Source: Burkholderiales bacterium
Lineage (GTDB): Bacteria; Pseudomonadota; Gammaproteobacteria; Burkholderiales; Burkholderiaceae_C
Length of the DNA stretch: 32,865 bases
Direction: 5' to 3'
Assembly (NCBI GenBank): GCA_016213265.1
Contig: JACRBA010000110.1
Span: 1 to 32,865 of the forward strand
The translations under genes and the position numbers were made by a program. Positions within the stretch are counted from its first letter, which is position 1. Each line of letters begins with the position of its first letter. The notes under the pieces are model-generated. The model searched no databases. It saw nothing but the letters and a program-made list of their open reading frames with translations, and was not told where the DNA came from. Below, piece after piece: positions 32,094-32,865 of this stretch.

Positions 32094-32865
32094 TCAGGCC
32101 GCCACGGTCTTGGCCGTCTCGACGTACTCGTCGATCTGGTCGAAGTTCATGTAGCGGTAGATGCCGGCCGCGTCCTGGTTCACGATCCCCATCTCGGCGT
32201 GGTATTCGGCCACGGTCGGGATGCGGCCCAGCTTGGAGCAGATCGCAGCGAGTTCGGCCGAGCCCAGGAACACGTTGGTGTTCTTGCCCAGGCGGTTGGG
32301 GAAGTTGCGGGTGGAGGTGGACATCACCGTCGCGCCCTCGCGCACCTGGGCCTGGTTGCCCATGCACAGCGAGCAGCCCGGCATCTCGGTGCGCGCACCG
32401 GCGGTGCCGAAGGCCGCGTAGTGGCCTTCCTTCATCAGCTCGTCCTGGTCCATCTTGGTGGGCGGGGCCACCCACAGCTTGACCGGGATGTCGCGCGCGC
32501 CGCCCAGCAGCTTGGCGGCGGCACGGAAGTGGCCGATGTTGGTCATGCACGAGCCGATGAACGCCTCGTCGATCTTGGTGCCGGCCACCTCGGACATGAA
32601 CTTGGCATCGTCCGGGTCGTTGGGGCAGCAGACGATCGGCTCCTTGATGTCGGCCAGGTCGATCTCGATGACCGCGGCGTACTCGGCGTCCTTGTCCGCC
32701 TCCAGCAGCTGCGGGTCGGCCAGCCAGGCCTCCACCTTTTCGATGCGGCGCTGCAGGGTCTTGGCGTCCTCGTAGCCGTTGGCGATCATGTTCTTCATGA
32801 GCACGATGTTGCTCTTGAGGTACTCGATCACCGGGGCCTGGTTGAGCTTGATCGTGCAGCCGGCG
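32094..32865 (-). CDS. acnB: Aconitate hydratase B (C-terminal part, cut by window edge)
   Basis: TCA-cycle enzyme that interconverts citrate and isocitrate through a [4Fe-4S] cluster in the cytoplasm. The frame is open to the window end (AGCTIKLNQAPVIEYL), so the N-terminal part lies outside. The cluster cysteines typical of AcnB are present: one in FIGSCMTNIGH and two in MPGCSLCMGNQAQV. The segments STSTRNFPNRLG, VFLGSAELAAI and YRYMNFDQIDEY are standard for the AcnB C-terminal domain. It ends 36 bases before a bidirectional terminator. Its 5' neighbours are unknown. Confidence 0.96.
   Translation of the reverse strand, partial: AGCTIKLNQAPVIEYLKSNIVLMKNMIANGYEDAKTLQRRIEKVEAWLADPQLLEADKDAEYAAVIEIDLADIKEPIVCCPNDPDDAKFMSEVAGTKIDEAFIGSCMTNIGHFRAAAKLLGGARDIPVKLWVAPPTKMDQDELMKEGHYAAFGTAGARTEMPGCSLCMGNQAQVREGATVMSTSTRNFPNRLGKNTNVFLGSAELAAICSKLGRIPTVAEYHAEMGIVNQDAAGIYRYMNFDQIDEYVETAKTVAA

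Overview
The window is very GC-rich and densely coded. Its gene families point to a betaproteobacterium of the order Burkholderiales, probably Comamonadaceae or the Leptothrix/Rubrivivax group. Clues are an orphan Bug/TctC-type solute receptor, an AcnB aconitase, a Liv-type ABC ATPase and a riboflavin synthase alpha-type protein. This placement is an inference from family content; no rRNA or other marker gene is present. I see no tRNA, rRNA, CRISPR array, insertion sequence or phage gene. No stretch longer than about 210 bases lacks a gene.

Layout. 1-2112: the 3' end of livF, then a leftward secreted M4 metallopeptidase with a TTG start and its own terminator. 2239-5824: four 11-bp-phased GTCAT-like half-sites (a possible Pho box), then a tight operon of a metallophosphoesterase (LpxH/PlcP-like), polyphosphate kinase ppk1 and a SixA-like phosphohistidine phosphatase. 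5832-7237: an ammonium transporter behind a near-consensus sigma-54 promoter and NtrC-like inverted repeats. 7241-12419: an AlkC-type DNA alkylation repair protein (leftward), an orphan Bug receptor and a large secreted ExeM/NucH-type nuclease. 12445-17243: a UDP-glucuronate 4-epimerase-like gene divergent from a three-gene overlapping run (LPG-synthase-TM/flippase-like, polyprenyl-phosphate GT2, ArnT-like GT39). Together these could add a uronic acid or related sugar to LPS. 17278-22943: an exported HAF-repeat protein (leftward), riboflavin synthase, an exported ATP-dependent DNA ligase of the Lig E type, exonuclease I and a secreted trypsin-like protease. 23080-24204: a KAS III-like condensing enzyme. 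24295-29509: a bacteriophytochrome operon (heme oxygenase, phytochrome kinase, stand-alone receiver, then a REC-PAS-kinase-REC hybrid split in frame by a TGA codon where a conserved Trp is expected). 29534-31218: a leftward class IV aminotransferase overlapping a sulfotransferase-like P-loop gene. 31305-32865: a periplasmic coiled-coil protein of unknown function, a bidirectional terminator and the 3' end of acnB.

How the parts work together. Three blocks are coherent pathways: phosphate/polyphosphate handling, light sensing (biliverdin synthesis plus phytochrome plus phosphorelay proteins), and polyprenyl-linked sugar transfer to the envelope. Nitrogen control of amt is suggested by DNA sites alone. 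The points most worth a second look are the split hybrid kinase, the Pho-box-like array, the sigma-54/NtrC region and the envelope-sugar cassette. Function calls come from recognisable motifs read by eye; no database search was run.
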